From: Archivesica marissinica
Taxonomy: Eukaryota; Mollusca; Bivalvia; Venerida; Vesicomyidae
Direction of reading: 5' to 3'
NCBI GenBank assembly: GCA_014843695.1
Contig: CM026390.1
Location: forward strand, 13,618,904 to 13,682,903
Length of the DNA: 64,000 bases
The notes under the pieces are model-generated. The model did no database searches and was not told the origin of the DNA. It saw nothing but the letters and a program-made list of their open reading frames with translations. Made by a program: the position numbers and the translations under genes. Of this stretch, positions 43,040 to 55,288 are shown one piece after another (position 1 is the stretch's first letter; each line of letters begins with the position of its first letter).

Positions 43040-45231
43040 TATCTTGCACCAGTCCACCATGTCAGTTACTTGGTGTTCAATGGGTTAATATCATGCACCA
43101 GTCCACCATGTCAGGTATTTGGTATTGAATGGGTTAATATCATGCACCAGTCCACCATGCCAGTTACTTGGTGTTCAATGGGTTAATATCATGCACCAGT
43201 ACACCATGTCAGGTACTTGGTATTGAATGGGTTAATATCATGCACCAGTCCACCATGCCAGTTACTTGGTGTTCAATGGGTTAATATCATGCACCAGTCC
43301 ACCATGCCAGTTACTTGGTGTTGAATGGGTTAATATTTTGCACCAGTCCACCATATCAGTTACTTGGTGTTAAATGGGTTAATATCATGCACCATTACAC
43401 CATGTCAGTTACTTGGTGTTGAATGGGTTAATATCATGCACCAGTCCACCATGCCAGTTACTTGGTGTTCAATGGGTTAATATCTTGCACCAGTCTGGAC
43501 ACCATGTCAATTACTTGGTGTTGAATGGGTTAATATCATGCAACAGCCCACCATGTCAGTTAATTGGTGTTGAATGGGTTAATATCTTGCACCATGTCAG
43601 TTACTTGGTGTTGAATGGGTTAATATCATGCACCAGCCCACCATGTCAGTTACTTGGTGTTGAATGGGTTAATATCATGCACCAGTCCATGTCAGTTACT
43701 TGGTGTTCAATGGGTTAATATCTTGCACCAGTCTGGACACCATGTCAATTACTTGGGTGTTGAATGGGTTAATATCTTGCACCAGTCCACCATGTCAGTT
43801 ACTTGGTGTTGAATGGGTTAATATCTTGCACCAGTCCACCATGTCAATTACTTGGTGTTGAATGGGTTAATATCTTGCACCAGTCCACCATGTCAGTTAC
43901 TTGGTGTTGAATGGGTTAATATCTTGCACCACTCCACCGTGTAAGTTACTTGGTGTTGAATGGGTTAATATCTTGCACCAGTCCATCATTTCAGTTACTT
44001 GGTGTTGAATGGGTTAATATCTTGCACCAGTCCACCATGTCAGTTACTTGGTGTTGAATGGGTTAATATCATGCACCAGTCCACCATGTCAATTACTTGA
44101 TGTTGAATGGGTTAATATCATGCACCAGTCCACCATGTCAATTACTTGGTGTTGAATGGGTTAACAGTGTTGGACACTCGTTTCAATATGTTCCGGTGGC
44201 CTGTACTTGAGAAAAGGTACCGGCCAAGATGAAATTGTACAGGCCTTGGCCTGTACTTAAGAATTAGTTCGGAATGGTTGAAACTTTGCAAAATCATCAA
44301 AATGGAGGCACCGATCTAAAATGGCGAAGATATGTTCGAGTATGAACTCAACAAACTCGCCAAGGGTGTTGACTATGTGAGATGGTACGAAATCGGATCC
44401 ACTGGACCCATATACGCTTACATCCGAGCCAGTTGTCAGACATCTCACCACGACTCTGTCTAAAAACGTTATTGGCGAGTTGGCGAGTGGGTTAATATCA
44501 TGTACCAGTCCACCATGCCAGTTACTTGGTGTTGAATGGGTTAATATCATGCACCAGTCCATCATATCAGTTACTTGGTGTTGAATGGGTTAATATCATG
44601 CACCAGTCCACCATGTCAGTTACTTGGTGTTGAATGGGTTAATATCATGCACCAGTCCACCATGTCAGTTACTTGGTGTTGAATGGGTTAATATCTTGCA
44701 CCAGTCCACCATGTCAGTTACTTGGTGTTGAATGGGTTAATATCATGTACCAGTCCACCATGCCAGTTACTTGGTGTTGAATGGGTTAATATCATGCACC
44801 AGTCCATCATATCAGTTACTTGGTGTTGAATGGGTTAATATCATGCACCAGTCCACCATGTCAGTTACTTGGTGTTGAATGGGTTAATATCATGCACCAG
44901 TCCACCATGTCAGTTACTTGGTGTTGAATGGGTTAATATCTTGCACCAGTCCACCATGTCAGTTACTTGGTGTTGAATGGGTTAATATCATGCACCAGTC
45001 CACCATGTCAATTACTTGGTGTTGAATGAGTTAATAGCATGCACCAGTCCACCATGTCAATTACTTGGTGTTTAATGGGTTAATATCATGCACCAGTCCA
45101 CCATGTCAATTACTTGGTGTTGAATGGGTTATAATATCATGCACCAGTCCACCATGTCAGTTACTTGGTGTTGAATGGGTTAATATCATGCACCAGTCCA
45201 CCATGCCAGTTACTTGGTGTTGAATGGGTTT
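43040..45231 (+). repeat. 49-bp TTAA-1-derived satellite, ~38 units, interrupted
   Basis: Unit ttaatatcatgcaccagtcc+accatgtcagttacttggtg+ttgaatggg. The extra bases against the 47-bp family come from the cac in agtccaccatg. Single-copy sequence at 44166-44488 interrupts it, and a 245-bp five-unit higher-order repeat occurs twice (from 44497 and 44742). Confidence 0.93.
44166..44488. other. Single-copy island inside the 49-bp array
   Basis: About 320 bp without satellite sequence. On the minus strand one frame is open across most of it (from LANSPITFLDRV to AKFQPFRTNS) with a protein-like composition. It may be captured genic sequence, or array DNA may have grown around older DNA. No gene family is recognised. 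Confidence 0.5.
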
Positions 45232-45313
45232 ATTAATACCATTAAATGACACAATATCAAATTCTCACTTCACCCAAATAGTTGGGTCTAGTTTGAGCCC
45301 TGAATACAGAATA

Positions 45314-45509
45314 CAGTCAAACCTGTGTTAGTGGTCATCTGTATTAAGCAGCCAACCTGTATTAAGCAGCCAACCTGTATTAAGCAGCCAGTTTCCAGAT
45401 TCCCAATATGTTGTTTTACTATACATTTGACCTCTATTAAGCAGCCACCTGCGCTAAGCAGCCACTTTCTGTGATTCCCTTGGCTGGCTGCTCAAGACAG
45501 GTTTGACTG
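45314..45509. mobile_element. TA-1 MITE copy with internal triplication
   Basis: Intact ends and TA flanks, and an internal 18-bp attaagcagccaacctgt repeated three times. Confidence 0.82.
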
Positions 45510-46500
45510 TACATACAAAGCATTCACACAGCCATTTACACATTAAGCAAGTGACATTTTGCATATATTAAGTAGATATTTGTTTGCTTCAGTGAATGAT
45601 CGAATTATATTTCACGGAACGAGCATCGACTGTATAATTATCACAAGAGCGCTAAATGATATTATATAGTAAATATGATTAAATCATTCATTTAAACTAA
45701 CAAATATTCTTTTTATTTTAAGTGAAGTGTATTTACGATAGACAACGATGCAACTGTGTGCAAAATGGTACGCTAGACGTCGTCTTTAGACTGCCATACA
45801 CGACGTCATAAATGACACATCACTGACATCTTGAATCTGAAAACGTTCGCGCTGACTGACACAAGCGGCTAGGTTGCACATGCAAAGCCGTGAGAAATAA
45901 AATGTGTTATCTCCACTGCTTTCAACGGGTGGAATAACACATTTTGTTTCACCGATAAATTTCTATATTTCATTAGAAAGCATAAAAGAAAATTGCACTT
46001 ATTAATATATATATGTATGCATACATACTCTTTGATTTCTTTTTTCCAGGCAATTCTGCTTGAGAAACAAGTTCTTGGTAAATGCTTAGCATACTGTTCA
46101 TGTAAATCACTAATAATTCTAAATCTGCAAATTGAACCCGAATTAATTTACAATATCTCAGTTTTCAAACAATATAATATATACTACTCATTTGCATCTA
46201 CGTAGACAATGAAATATGATCAGGGCTCCATGTGTGTCATCTTTCAAAACCTGAAATCCCAATGAATTGCTTTTCTAGAAATCAGCTGTTTTACTACGTT
46301 ACCTACTACACTGTAGTAAGCAAGCCACGTTTCATTGGTTACTGATATAGGCCGTGTTAGACTGGATGACTCATCAAGTATCTCTTGATTGGCCAGTTAC
46401 ATAACATACAAAAACCCCCCTGTGTAACCTTCTAATTGAGAATGAAACATGAAACTATTTAAACACAACATACGCTATAACAGAGCCTAACACTACCTAC
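45510..46500. other. No gene seen
   Basis: Only the inverted repeat at 45895-45951 stands out. 46771-46996 and 47404-47839 are also featureless. Confidence 0.4.
45895..45951. other. Inverted repeat, 16 of 17 bp matched
   Basis: gaaataaaatgtgttat and ataacacattttgtttc around a 23-nt loop; function unknown. Confidence 0.6.
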
Positions 46501-46770
46501 CTTCAATATGGGGAGTAGGTTACAAGCTATACAACAAAGGCCAGGGACGTAGCTAGCCTTTTTAAATTTGTAGGTCATACAATAATTCCTTCAAAATGGG
46601 GAGTATGTTAATAGGTATATATACAACAAAGGCCAGGGACGTAGCTAGCCTTTTTAAATTTGTAGGTCATACTAATAATTCCTTCAATATGGGGAGTAGG
46701 TTACAAGCTATGCAACAAAGGCCAGGGACGTAGCTAGCCCTTTTGAATTTGTAGGTCATACTAATAATTC
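46501..46770. repeat. ~88-93-bp tandem repeat, 3 units
   Basis: caatatggggagtaggttac ... ggccagggacgtagctagcc ... gtaggtcata. Confidence 0.88.
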
Positions 46771-46996
46771 GAGCACATATGCTGGTGCTGGAGGGGTATG
46801 CTCCCCCATGAAAATGTTCATTCCTAGAACCTTGATGGTGCACTCTGGCACATTTTAATGTACATTTTAGACATTCAAATTTCGATGTATTTTTTTAAAA
46901 AGGAAACCAAATTGAGTCTAAAATTGCTATACACAGAGATGAAATGTCAGATTGACTACACTGGACCATACAGACATGCTAATACACACTCCACTT

Positions 46997-47111
46997 TTCC
47001 TCTTCTCTCTCCCTCGTGGCGATGGAGTCCATCAGGAATGAGGTCTCGAGAGTGATTAATATAAGTTGAAAGAACTTGTTTAGCAATCAAGCTAAGATAA
47101 ATTTGTATAAA
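46997..47111 (+). mobile_element. SINE-2 3' fragment
   Basis: Body only, from cctcttctctctccctcgtg to ttgtataaact. Confidence 0.75.
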
Positions 47112-47175
47112 CTTCTTATTGCACTTTTGGCATATTTGAATTTTTCATTTTCTGTGACAATTTGTGACAATCTAA

Positions 47176-47403
47176 AATTTGTGATAGTGCAGTGGTAGCG
47201 CGTTCGCTTCAGGTGCGAAAGGCCCACAATTTGTGCCCCACTGAAACCCTTGCAATTGTGCCCTTAGACAAGGCATTTAAATACCACATGCCTCTTCTCT
47301 CTCCCTCGTGGAGATGGATTCCATCAGGAATGAGGTCTCAAGAGTGATTAATATCAGTTGTGCGAACTTGTTTCGCAATTGTGTAAACTAAACTTGTATA
47401 AAT
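47176..47403 (+). mobile_element. SINE-2 copy
   Basis: Head gtgatagtgcagtggtagcg, stem ttcgc/gcgaa around loop ttcaggt (a Leu CAG-like anticodon), then the usual body. Confidence 0.8.
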
Positions 47404-47839
47404 TAATCTATATAAATATTATAATTATATAAATCTCAAAATACGGACCAGTAAGGCAGCTGATTTAACGTATTATGTTAAGTTATTATTATACATATAA
47501 CACGAATAATTCTCACATCACCCGCTATATTTAGACTAGCAACGCAATAACCGGGACATGTCACAGGGATTTGTATGTGATACTACCTTGAATTACATCA
47601 GTACAACCACATGCATTATACATACAAGGGCAGGTCCAGGAAATGGTGCGGGGGCTACTAGGGCGGTCTGGGGGCATAACCCCCACAAACATTTGGGGAA
47701 GCATTATGTGCTTGCTGCATTCTGCTACATTGTCAATCAGGGTGTTTTGTTTGTGCCAAATAAGTGAAAATATATAATAATACCGATACATGTAGATCAT
47801 GATCGAAAGCAACAAATAGCATGCAATGAAATAAGATTC

Positions 47840-49392
47840 TAATAATACCTGTATACTGTACACAATACCTGTATACCTACACAATACCTGTATACTGTAC
47901 ACAATACCTGTATACTGTACACAATACCTGTATACTGTACACAATACCTGTATACCTACACAATACCTGTATACTGTACACAATACCTGTATACTGTACA
48001 CAATACCTGTATACTCTGTACACAATACCTGTATACTGTACACAATACCTGTATACTCTGTACACAATACCTGTATACTCTGTACACAATACCTGTATAC
48101 TCTGTACACAATACCTGTATACTGTACACAATACCTGTATACTGTACACAATACCTGTATACTGTACACAATACCTGTATACCTACACAATACCTGTATA
48201 CCTACACAATACCTGTATACTGTACACAATACCTGTATACTGTACACAATACCTGTATACCTACACAATACCTGTATACTGTACACAATACCTGTATACC
48301 TACACAATACCTGTATACTGTACACAATACATGTATACCTACACAATACCTGTATACTGTACACAATACCTGTATACTGTACACAATACCTGTATACTGT
48401 ACACAATACCTGTATACCTACACAATACCTGTATACTGTACACAATACCTGTATACCTACACAATACCTGTATACTGTACACAATACCTGTATACTGTAC
48501 ACAATACCTGTATACTGTACACAATACATGTATACTCTGTACACAATACCTGTATACCTACACAATACCTGTATACTGTACACAATACCTGTATACTCTG
48601 TACACAATACCTGTATACTGTACACAATACCTGTATACTGTACACAATACCTGTATACTGTACACAATACCTGTATACTGTACACAATACCTGTATACTG
48701 TACACAATACCTGTATACTGTACACAATACCTGTATACTCACTATACTGTACACAATACCTGTATACTGTACACGATACCTGTATACTGTACACGATACC
48801 TGTATACTGTACACAATACCTGTATACTCTGTACACAATACCTGTATACTGTACACGATACCTGTATACTGTACACGATACCTGTATACTGTACACGATA
48901 CCTGTATACTGTACACAATACCTGTATACTGTACACAGGTATACTGTACACAATACCTGTATACTGTACACAATACCTGTATACTGTACACAATACCTGG
49001 ATACTGTACAAAATACCTGTATACTGTACACAATACCTGTATACTGTACACAATACCTGTATACTGTACACAATACCTGTATACTCTGTACACAATACCT
49101 GTATACTCTGTACACAATACCTGTATACTGTACACAATACCTGTATACTGTACACAATACCTGTATACTGTACACAATACCTGTATACTGTACACAATAC
49201 CTGTATACTCACTATACTGTACACAATACCTGTATACTGTACACGATACCTGTATACTGTACACGATACCTGTATACTGTACACAATACCTGTATACTCT
49301 GTACACAATACCTGTATACTGTACACAATACCTGTATACTGTACACAATACCTGTATACTGTACACAATACCTGTATACTCTGTACACATTG
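47840..49392. repeat. 20-bp minisatellite, ~78 units
   Basis: tacctgtatactgtacacaa with variants: ...tatacctacacaa (one or two bases shorter), ...tatactctgtacacaa, and tgtacacgat. A block with tgtatactcactatactgta occurs twice, ~472 bp apart. The unit has no stops in several frames on either strand, giving ORFs of up to 609 codons that I regard as artefacts. Confidence 0.95.
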
Positions 49393-49605
49393 TTTCTTAT
49401 TGTAGCCTGTATTGAACCCTATGCTTGACAGATGTTAGGGGGGGACAGATGGACATCCCTAGATCTGCTAGTGTAGTAGTACAGATACATAGACTGGACT
49501 TGCGTATACAACGTGTATGTAGTTCTTTTAATTTGGTTCTCGCGGAACATTTTGTGCAACAAATTAGTAAGTTTATGACTTCTGATACAGTCCAAAGTTT
49601 AAATG

Positions 49606-49877
49606 GTGTTTTACGTTTATTTATCGTCGCTACCGGCTGCCCATATGAGAGACGCCTCCTGAAGAGATTAGTCATTTTAGATTTTGGAGGATAGTGCATG
49701 ATACAGACAGAGTCTCCTCTGGTTCTTTTACGTGCACGGTGTAAAGCACCGACACGAGACCTTGGTTTAACGTCCCATCTGAAAGACTGTTAATTTTATT
49801 AGGGTCAGACGGGGGATCGAACCTGCGATCCCTGGATTACCAGTCCAGCGTGTTACCACTGGACTACAGATCCGTCT
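49606..49877 (-). mobile_element. SINE-1 copy
   Basis: Full-length minus-orientation copy ending in the Thr-like head (ccactggactacagatccgt). Confidence 0.85.
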
Positions 49878-52539
49878 GTGCAGTTTGAATGTTTTTTTAT
49901 ATATAATATTTATACAATCCTATATCTATCCAAATATTTTCTCTACTAATGAAGTATTTTATTACATCTAAAAGCAAGGCTGTATATATTTTAAATCACA
50001 TATTTACATCAGGATTCTTGCCTCAAAGACAAAATTCCTAAAATATTTTTTAAAAAATAGATGTTTGACTCGTCTATCATAAGTGCCAACCGTCCCATTT
50101 TTGGCAGGCCAGTCTCGCATTGACGCTCGTTTTTGGCCATCTCATTTTCAAGTAATTTTGTATGTGTATAATTACAAGCGGTATTTCCATATAAAAAACA
50201 TTGACAATCGAACAGTCCCATGACATTTCAGGACATCAGTCATAGATGCCGCTAATGCTGCCGCCAATAGCCGCAATAGGATTTTGTAGACACTTGATTG
50301 AGCCAGGTGAAATACAGTTCACACAACAACCGTCAAAACAGGTATTTTCAAAGTTGAAAACTAAAATGTGTACATATAGGCCTATCAAGGCAATGCTATA
50401 CCCATTCCCTTTCCACAAACTGTCACGGAAGACATTGAACTTTTTGTACTACGTGCCGTTAAGTGTGCCAAATAACAGTTATGGCGACCAAACTTCTCTT
50501 AGGAAAATCCAGCAAGTAAAATCTAAATTATTTTAGTTTTATTTATTTCTTATGTACATTAACATACCTGACAGAGTTACCATTCTTTGACTAGTATATT
50601 ATATGTGTTAATGGTTTTAAGTGTCAAATGCTTTGTTCAATGCTGAGTTTTTGATGGAAGAGTATTTTTCAGAATACTACCTGCTCCCAGGACAACACAT
50701 GCGCGATGACAGCCTTAAGAATAAGACATATGGCGAAATATTGTGACCTTGCTGTCATAACAAAACAATCCAAATTTTAAACTTGCATATTTTCCAACGC
50801 TGACATACACATGTATCACAGCAAGAAAAGAGTGTAGTCACTAGATCACAAGTGACACATTAAAAAATGATACTAGTCAACAGATCTAAGGTGTCACAGC
50901 AAGAAAAGGAGTGTTAGATATGTCTGTAGAAGTAATTGCCATAGAGCTAGGCTTAGTCAACAGACCTAGGGTGTCACAGCAAAAAAAAGAGTGTTAGACC
51001 TGTCTGTAGAGTAGAAGTAATAGCTAGACTTTCTTTCTTGGTAAGGAATATAATAACATGTGGGAAACATACAGGTAACATGTCTGACCTGGGCTAAGAA
51101 AACTGAAGGGCAAGTAACTAAGCAGTGATCTTAACAGGTAGTAATCACCAGCAGCTCCACTCTGTTAAGCCTAGAAAGTCTTATCATGTCTTACACTACA
51201 AGTTACTCTCCCTTTTACACTACAAGTTACTCTCCCTTGCTATCTTTTAAATTGATCAGTTATGCCCCTTAAATTGGCTTAACATTAAACTGAAATTCTC
51301 ATCCTGGATCCACCCCTGACTTTTGAAAATGAATACTTTTTAACAAATTAAAATAGTTTACAGGTCAAAATGGAGATAAATGAGGTTCTAAATGAGGCTT
51401 AGCATTAGAGTTCACACCATTCACCTATCTCGTATGTTACAATTATAGAGATCTGCTAACTGTGTCAGAACAATAAAACGGTGACAACAGCTAGAACTTT
51501 GGCTCAACTTTTTCTTCGAGCAGTGGCCAGTGCATGCATGCATGCATTAGCTCCAGCTTCCAGCTATTAGCCTTGTCACTGTGTAAAATGCTACACACAA
51601 CATGCAATAGTACAGAAATTACGATTTCAGTCTATTCTCAAATGGCAGGAGAGGCAAGAGATATCTCCACAGCCCTGCAGATTGCAACGGAAGTATAAAT
51701 CGGACACCAAATATTTCCGATAATTGATTGAATTTGCACAATTGCGTAGGCATATATGCCGCAGATATCGTTATTTATTGATTGCAGGTGAAAATGCATG
51801 TCTCTCAGGTCAGATAGCAAAGACAATTTGAAAATAAATCGCCACTAACCTGGACGCGACATCTTTCAGTCTACCATTCACTGGATTATTGAACAGGTGC
51901 CCGTCCAATCAGAAAACCCCCCTCGTGACTCGTTCTTTGTACGAAATTCCCTTGGTTGTATGAAATTTCGAAGTTTCTTCCATGCAGTTCTTATCCTGAA
52001 TAACGATATTCAATGCTAGGAATGTTCGAATATAACAGATAGTTCAAAACAAGGCTTTCAAAATGTATATTTTTCTTGAATTGACAGGACACTCGTAAAG
52101 TGCATACGAAAACGTGACTAGCCGTTTAGGGAAAGCCCAGTGACGTCATAATATGACTCACGCACGGATTTGCCTGGAAATTAGTCCTGTTCCTTAGACT
52201 GAGTCAATGTAGCAAAAACTAAGTACTCTAGCATTCTTCATGAGACACCAATTCGATGAATAACGTTTGCATACATTCAGATGCAACCCCGAACACAAAA
52301 CGTAAATATTTTGCAAGTTACAGGGTAACAGACTGGTTAAAGGGATAATGAATTACAGGATCGGATCGGATATAACTGATCTAAATCGCTTTAGCAAGTT
52401 ATTTTATTTAACCTTATTGTATTGCACATCAATAGTACATATGTCATACACATAAAGATACAATACATAGCAAGTATAGCACGCCCAAACCTGCCCGACT
52501 ACCTGACTGAAAGCATACTTTAATCTTATTAGTTGAGCG
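49878..52539. other. Largest low-feature stretch
   Basis: No long non-repeat ORF. Loose repeats around tgtcacagcaagaaaagagt occur at 50820-51000 and a short duplication tacactacaagttactctcc at 51200-51240. gtccaatcagaaa at 51903 is a CCAAT-type word, and GC content rises modestly to ~52200, so a promoter is possible but unproven. Confidence 0.35.
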
Positions 52540-52817
52540 TGTGTGTTTTACTTTTATGTATCGTCGCTACCGGTTGCCCATGTGAGCGACGCCTCCTGAA
52601 GAGATTAGTCATTTTAGATTGTTGGAGGATAGTTCAGTGATACAGACAGAGATCCATTCCAGAGTCTCCTCTGGTTCGTTTACGTGCACGGCGTACAGCA
52701 CCGACAAGAGACCTCGGTTTACAGTCCGATTTGAAAGACTGTTAATTTTATTTGTATCAGACGGGGGATCGAATTACCAGTCCAGCATGTTACCACTGGA
52801 CTACAGATCAGTCTGTA
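52540..52817 (-). mobile_element. SINE-1 copy
   Basis: Minus-orientation copy with a small deletion in the anticodon arm. Confidence 0.82.
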
Positions 52818-52821
52818 AAGC

Positions 52822-52889
52822 TTTGTTATGTCATACTTTTAACTTGTTGAGATTAATTTCCATTTTTTATAATTTAGTCGGCCCATGAG
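52822..52889 (+). repeat. Copy of the Tweety intron-1 start
   Basis: tttgttatgtcatactttta+actt.ttgag.ttaatttcc... matches 54631-54698, immediately after the exon-1 donor, with few differences. This copy follows the SINE-1 at 52540. Confidence 0.85.
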
Positions 52890-52974
52890 ACAACGAAATA
52901 TCGAACTGATGTTAGATGTTGGTGTAACATGAATACATGCTACAACTAGACCCGTATACAAATTAAATCAAAGG

Positions 52975-53098
52975 TGTAATACTCCAATGAACCAGTTTGA
53001 TAAACAGCATATTACAACCCAATCAATGGAGTGTTTATCCAATGAACCAGTTTGATAAACAGCACATTACAACCCAATCAATGGAGTGTTTATCCAAT
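52975..53098. repeat. ~57-bp direct duplication
   Basis: ccaatgaaccagtttgataa+acagca.attacaacccaatc+aatggagtgtttat twice. Confidence 0.88.
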
Positions 53099-53971
53099 TA
53101 AGACGATATATTTTAGTTCCATTTGAAATGGAGCAAACTGAAAATTTTAGACTTCATTTCCATTCAAATGTCGTCGAAGATTTGCAACATAATGTAAACC
53201 ATCATACTTTACAATAATAATAATAATAATGGATAACACAATATATATATAAGAAAGTATTAATTGGTCATGAATTTATATAAATTTCTTGACTTATTAA
53301 GCTGTAGATTGGTAATGTAATGTAAATCAACCTACCGTATAATAATAATTAATAAAAATAATAGCATCTTTAAAAGTGATGATTTGATTAATAACTATAC
53401 CAATAACACCCAATGGCACAGTCATGGAAAAAGATTATTGTTAACAAAATGAATAAATTATACCAAAAATGATTATATCTATCAGTAGAATTGACTACAG
53501 TTAAGTATCATACAGTTACATATGGATAGTGCATATGTATGTACATGTACAGCGTCATTGTACTTACTGGCCCAGGTCCACGTAATTAATGTTTGTAAAA
53601 CCTCTAATATTAAATAAAGATTGAATTGAAGTGCATAGAGGGCATGTGTCACAGACATGGCCATTACTGATCATGTACCGTTAGCCACAGTCATGTATTT
53701 GTTGCAATCTCTGTTTAATGTTGACTATTAATTATATTCCAAGTGTATTTTATTGTGTATTGATTTATTTAATCATATTTTATTGCAAATCAATATTACA
53801 TAATGTCATACACATACAGATACAATACATAGCATGAACATACAACTAGTTTGAGTTTTAATAACATTAGACAACGGCCCGGTCCGTTGTTTTATATATA
53901 AAATTATCCCTTGGTGTTTAATTTAAACACAGGTTTGACTGTATAAATATTCTTGCTTGTATGGGATCGTC

Positions 53972-54190
53972 AGTGGCGTCCGTGGTCCAGTTGTAGAGCG
54001 TCGGATTTTGAATCGAACGGTGCACGGTTCGATATTCGCCATGCCACGTATGTAGTGTCATTGAGCAAGGTACCTCACACACACATCACGTAGTAGTAGT
54101 ACTGTTTAACCGTTTAGGTCGGCTAAGCCTGTCATAGAAAATATGTCTAGGTCCCCGCATGGGGTTTGACATTAATGGAAAATTCATACA
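53972..54190 (+). mobile_element. SINE-6 (another tRNA-like head)
   Basis: Head gtggtccagttgtagagcgt ... cacggttcgatattcgcc with A and B boxes, body to ccccgcatggggtttgacat. A fragment with ccccgcgaggggtttgacat recurs near 58510. Confidence 0.6.
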
Positions 54191-54498
54191 TGCATCACGT
54201 TATGTTTCAGTGGCAAATCTGCAATCCAAATACATTGAACAAGCGTGTCCTATCAAATGGTCGAGTAATTTAAACATGTATACCTATACCTAGATGTCAT
54301 TGTTCACTTCAATTCGTTATTTGCAGTCCGAGTCGGTTGTTAATTCTGTTAGTTGCGGTCCAGTCTATAAAATCACATGAAAGAAGAAATTGGGTCGATT
54401 GTTTTGGTTGTCAATAAAGTGGATGAATGAAATATTGTATTTAATATGTTACTACGTTTAAATGACTTGAATTCAAGAAAAATACAACTTGTTTGACA

Positions 54499-54624
54499 AT
54501 GGCAAAGCAAATAGACTACCATATTGACTGGGTAGCCTCATTTCTTCATAAATTCCCGCATATAGATTTTGAGTTTCAGGAGACAAATTCCACATTTGAT
54601 CCAGATTCAGATTATTACAAGCAG
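54499..54624 (+). CDS. TTYH: Tweety homologue (TTYH), first coding exon
   Basis: 126 bp, 42 codons from ATG to CAG, followed by the donor gtaagt. It reads MAKQIDYHIDWVASFLHKFP, then HIDF, NSTFDPDSD and YYKQ. Tweety proteins begin the same way: a short extracellular N-terminus with a W-x-x-x-x-L-H-x-x-P-H-x-D-F pattern and a Y-x-Q just before the first membrane segment. Phase 0 junction; residue 43 continues in the exon at 58976. Tweety homologues are plasma-membrane or ER proteins with five membrane spans, linked to anion conductance and lipid handling. The start is chosen because it is the first ATG and matches the family start. The upstream promoter and any 5' UTR exon are not resolved; a TATAAAA lies near 54367. 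Confidence 0.85.
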
Positions 54625-55288
54625 GTAAGTTTTGTTATGTCATACTTTTAACTTATTGAGGTTAATTTCCATTTTTTATAATTTAGTTGGCCCATGAGGC
54701 GTATATCTAACTGAGTTATGTACTCCATCGGGTCTGGTCTACATTTGTTTGTTTGTTGATCATCTTTTGAAATGTCCTAAAGTCAGTAATGATGCACTCA
54801 ATGTCATAGATCATCGTACTTCCATCATACGATCATGTATGATGTCGTATATGGATGTACGATGGTGTACAACTTCATCGATTACTTTAGCTACCATCAT
54901 AACTGCATCATGTATTTTATACTACAATGCACAACATCGCACCATGGTTGTACAATGACGTGCATCAACCTATTATGGCAATTATAAAATATTTTATTGT
55001 CTACCATCATCATACCGGCAAATAGAACTGCCACCCCCAATTTCCATGGTGTGTCATTTCTGCACATGGCAAGATTGTGTAAAAAGCAGCCCATGTCACT
55101 ACTCAATTATACATACATGTAGAAATTAGCACAAGCTTGCTATCAACAAAACATGAAATTACAAGTGTAATTCCCAGAGCTGTTTGATATATATGCCGCT
55201 CTGATAATGATCAAGGGTATCGCCACGTCATGCTCTTTGAAACGCCGACAACCGCTTTCATGCATTATTGTTCACTGTAAAAATGTGT

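Noticed and set aside
39664..45231. CRISPR-like regular repeats
   Set aside because: Units abut without unique spacers and derive from a transposon terminus in a eukaryotic genome.
47561..49390. 609-codon minus-strand ORF and a 365-codon plus-strand ORF
   Set aside because: They are translations of the 20-bp array, which lacks stops in most frames on both strands; the repetitive YRYCVQYTGIV-type protein is an artefact.
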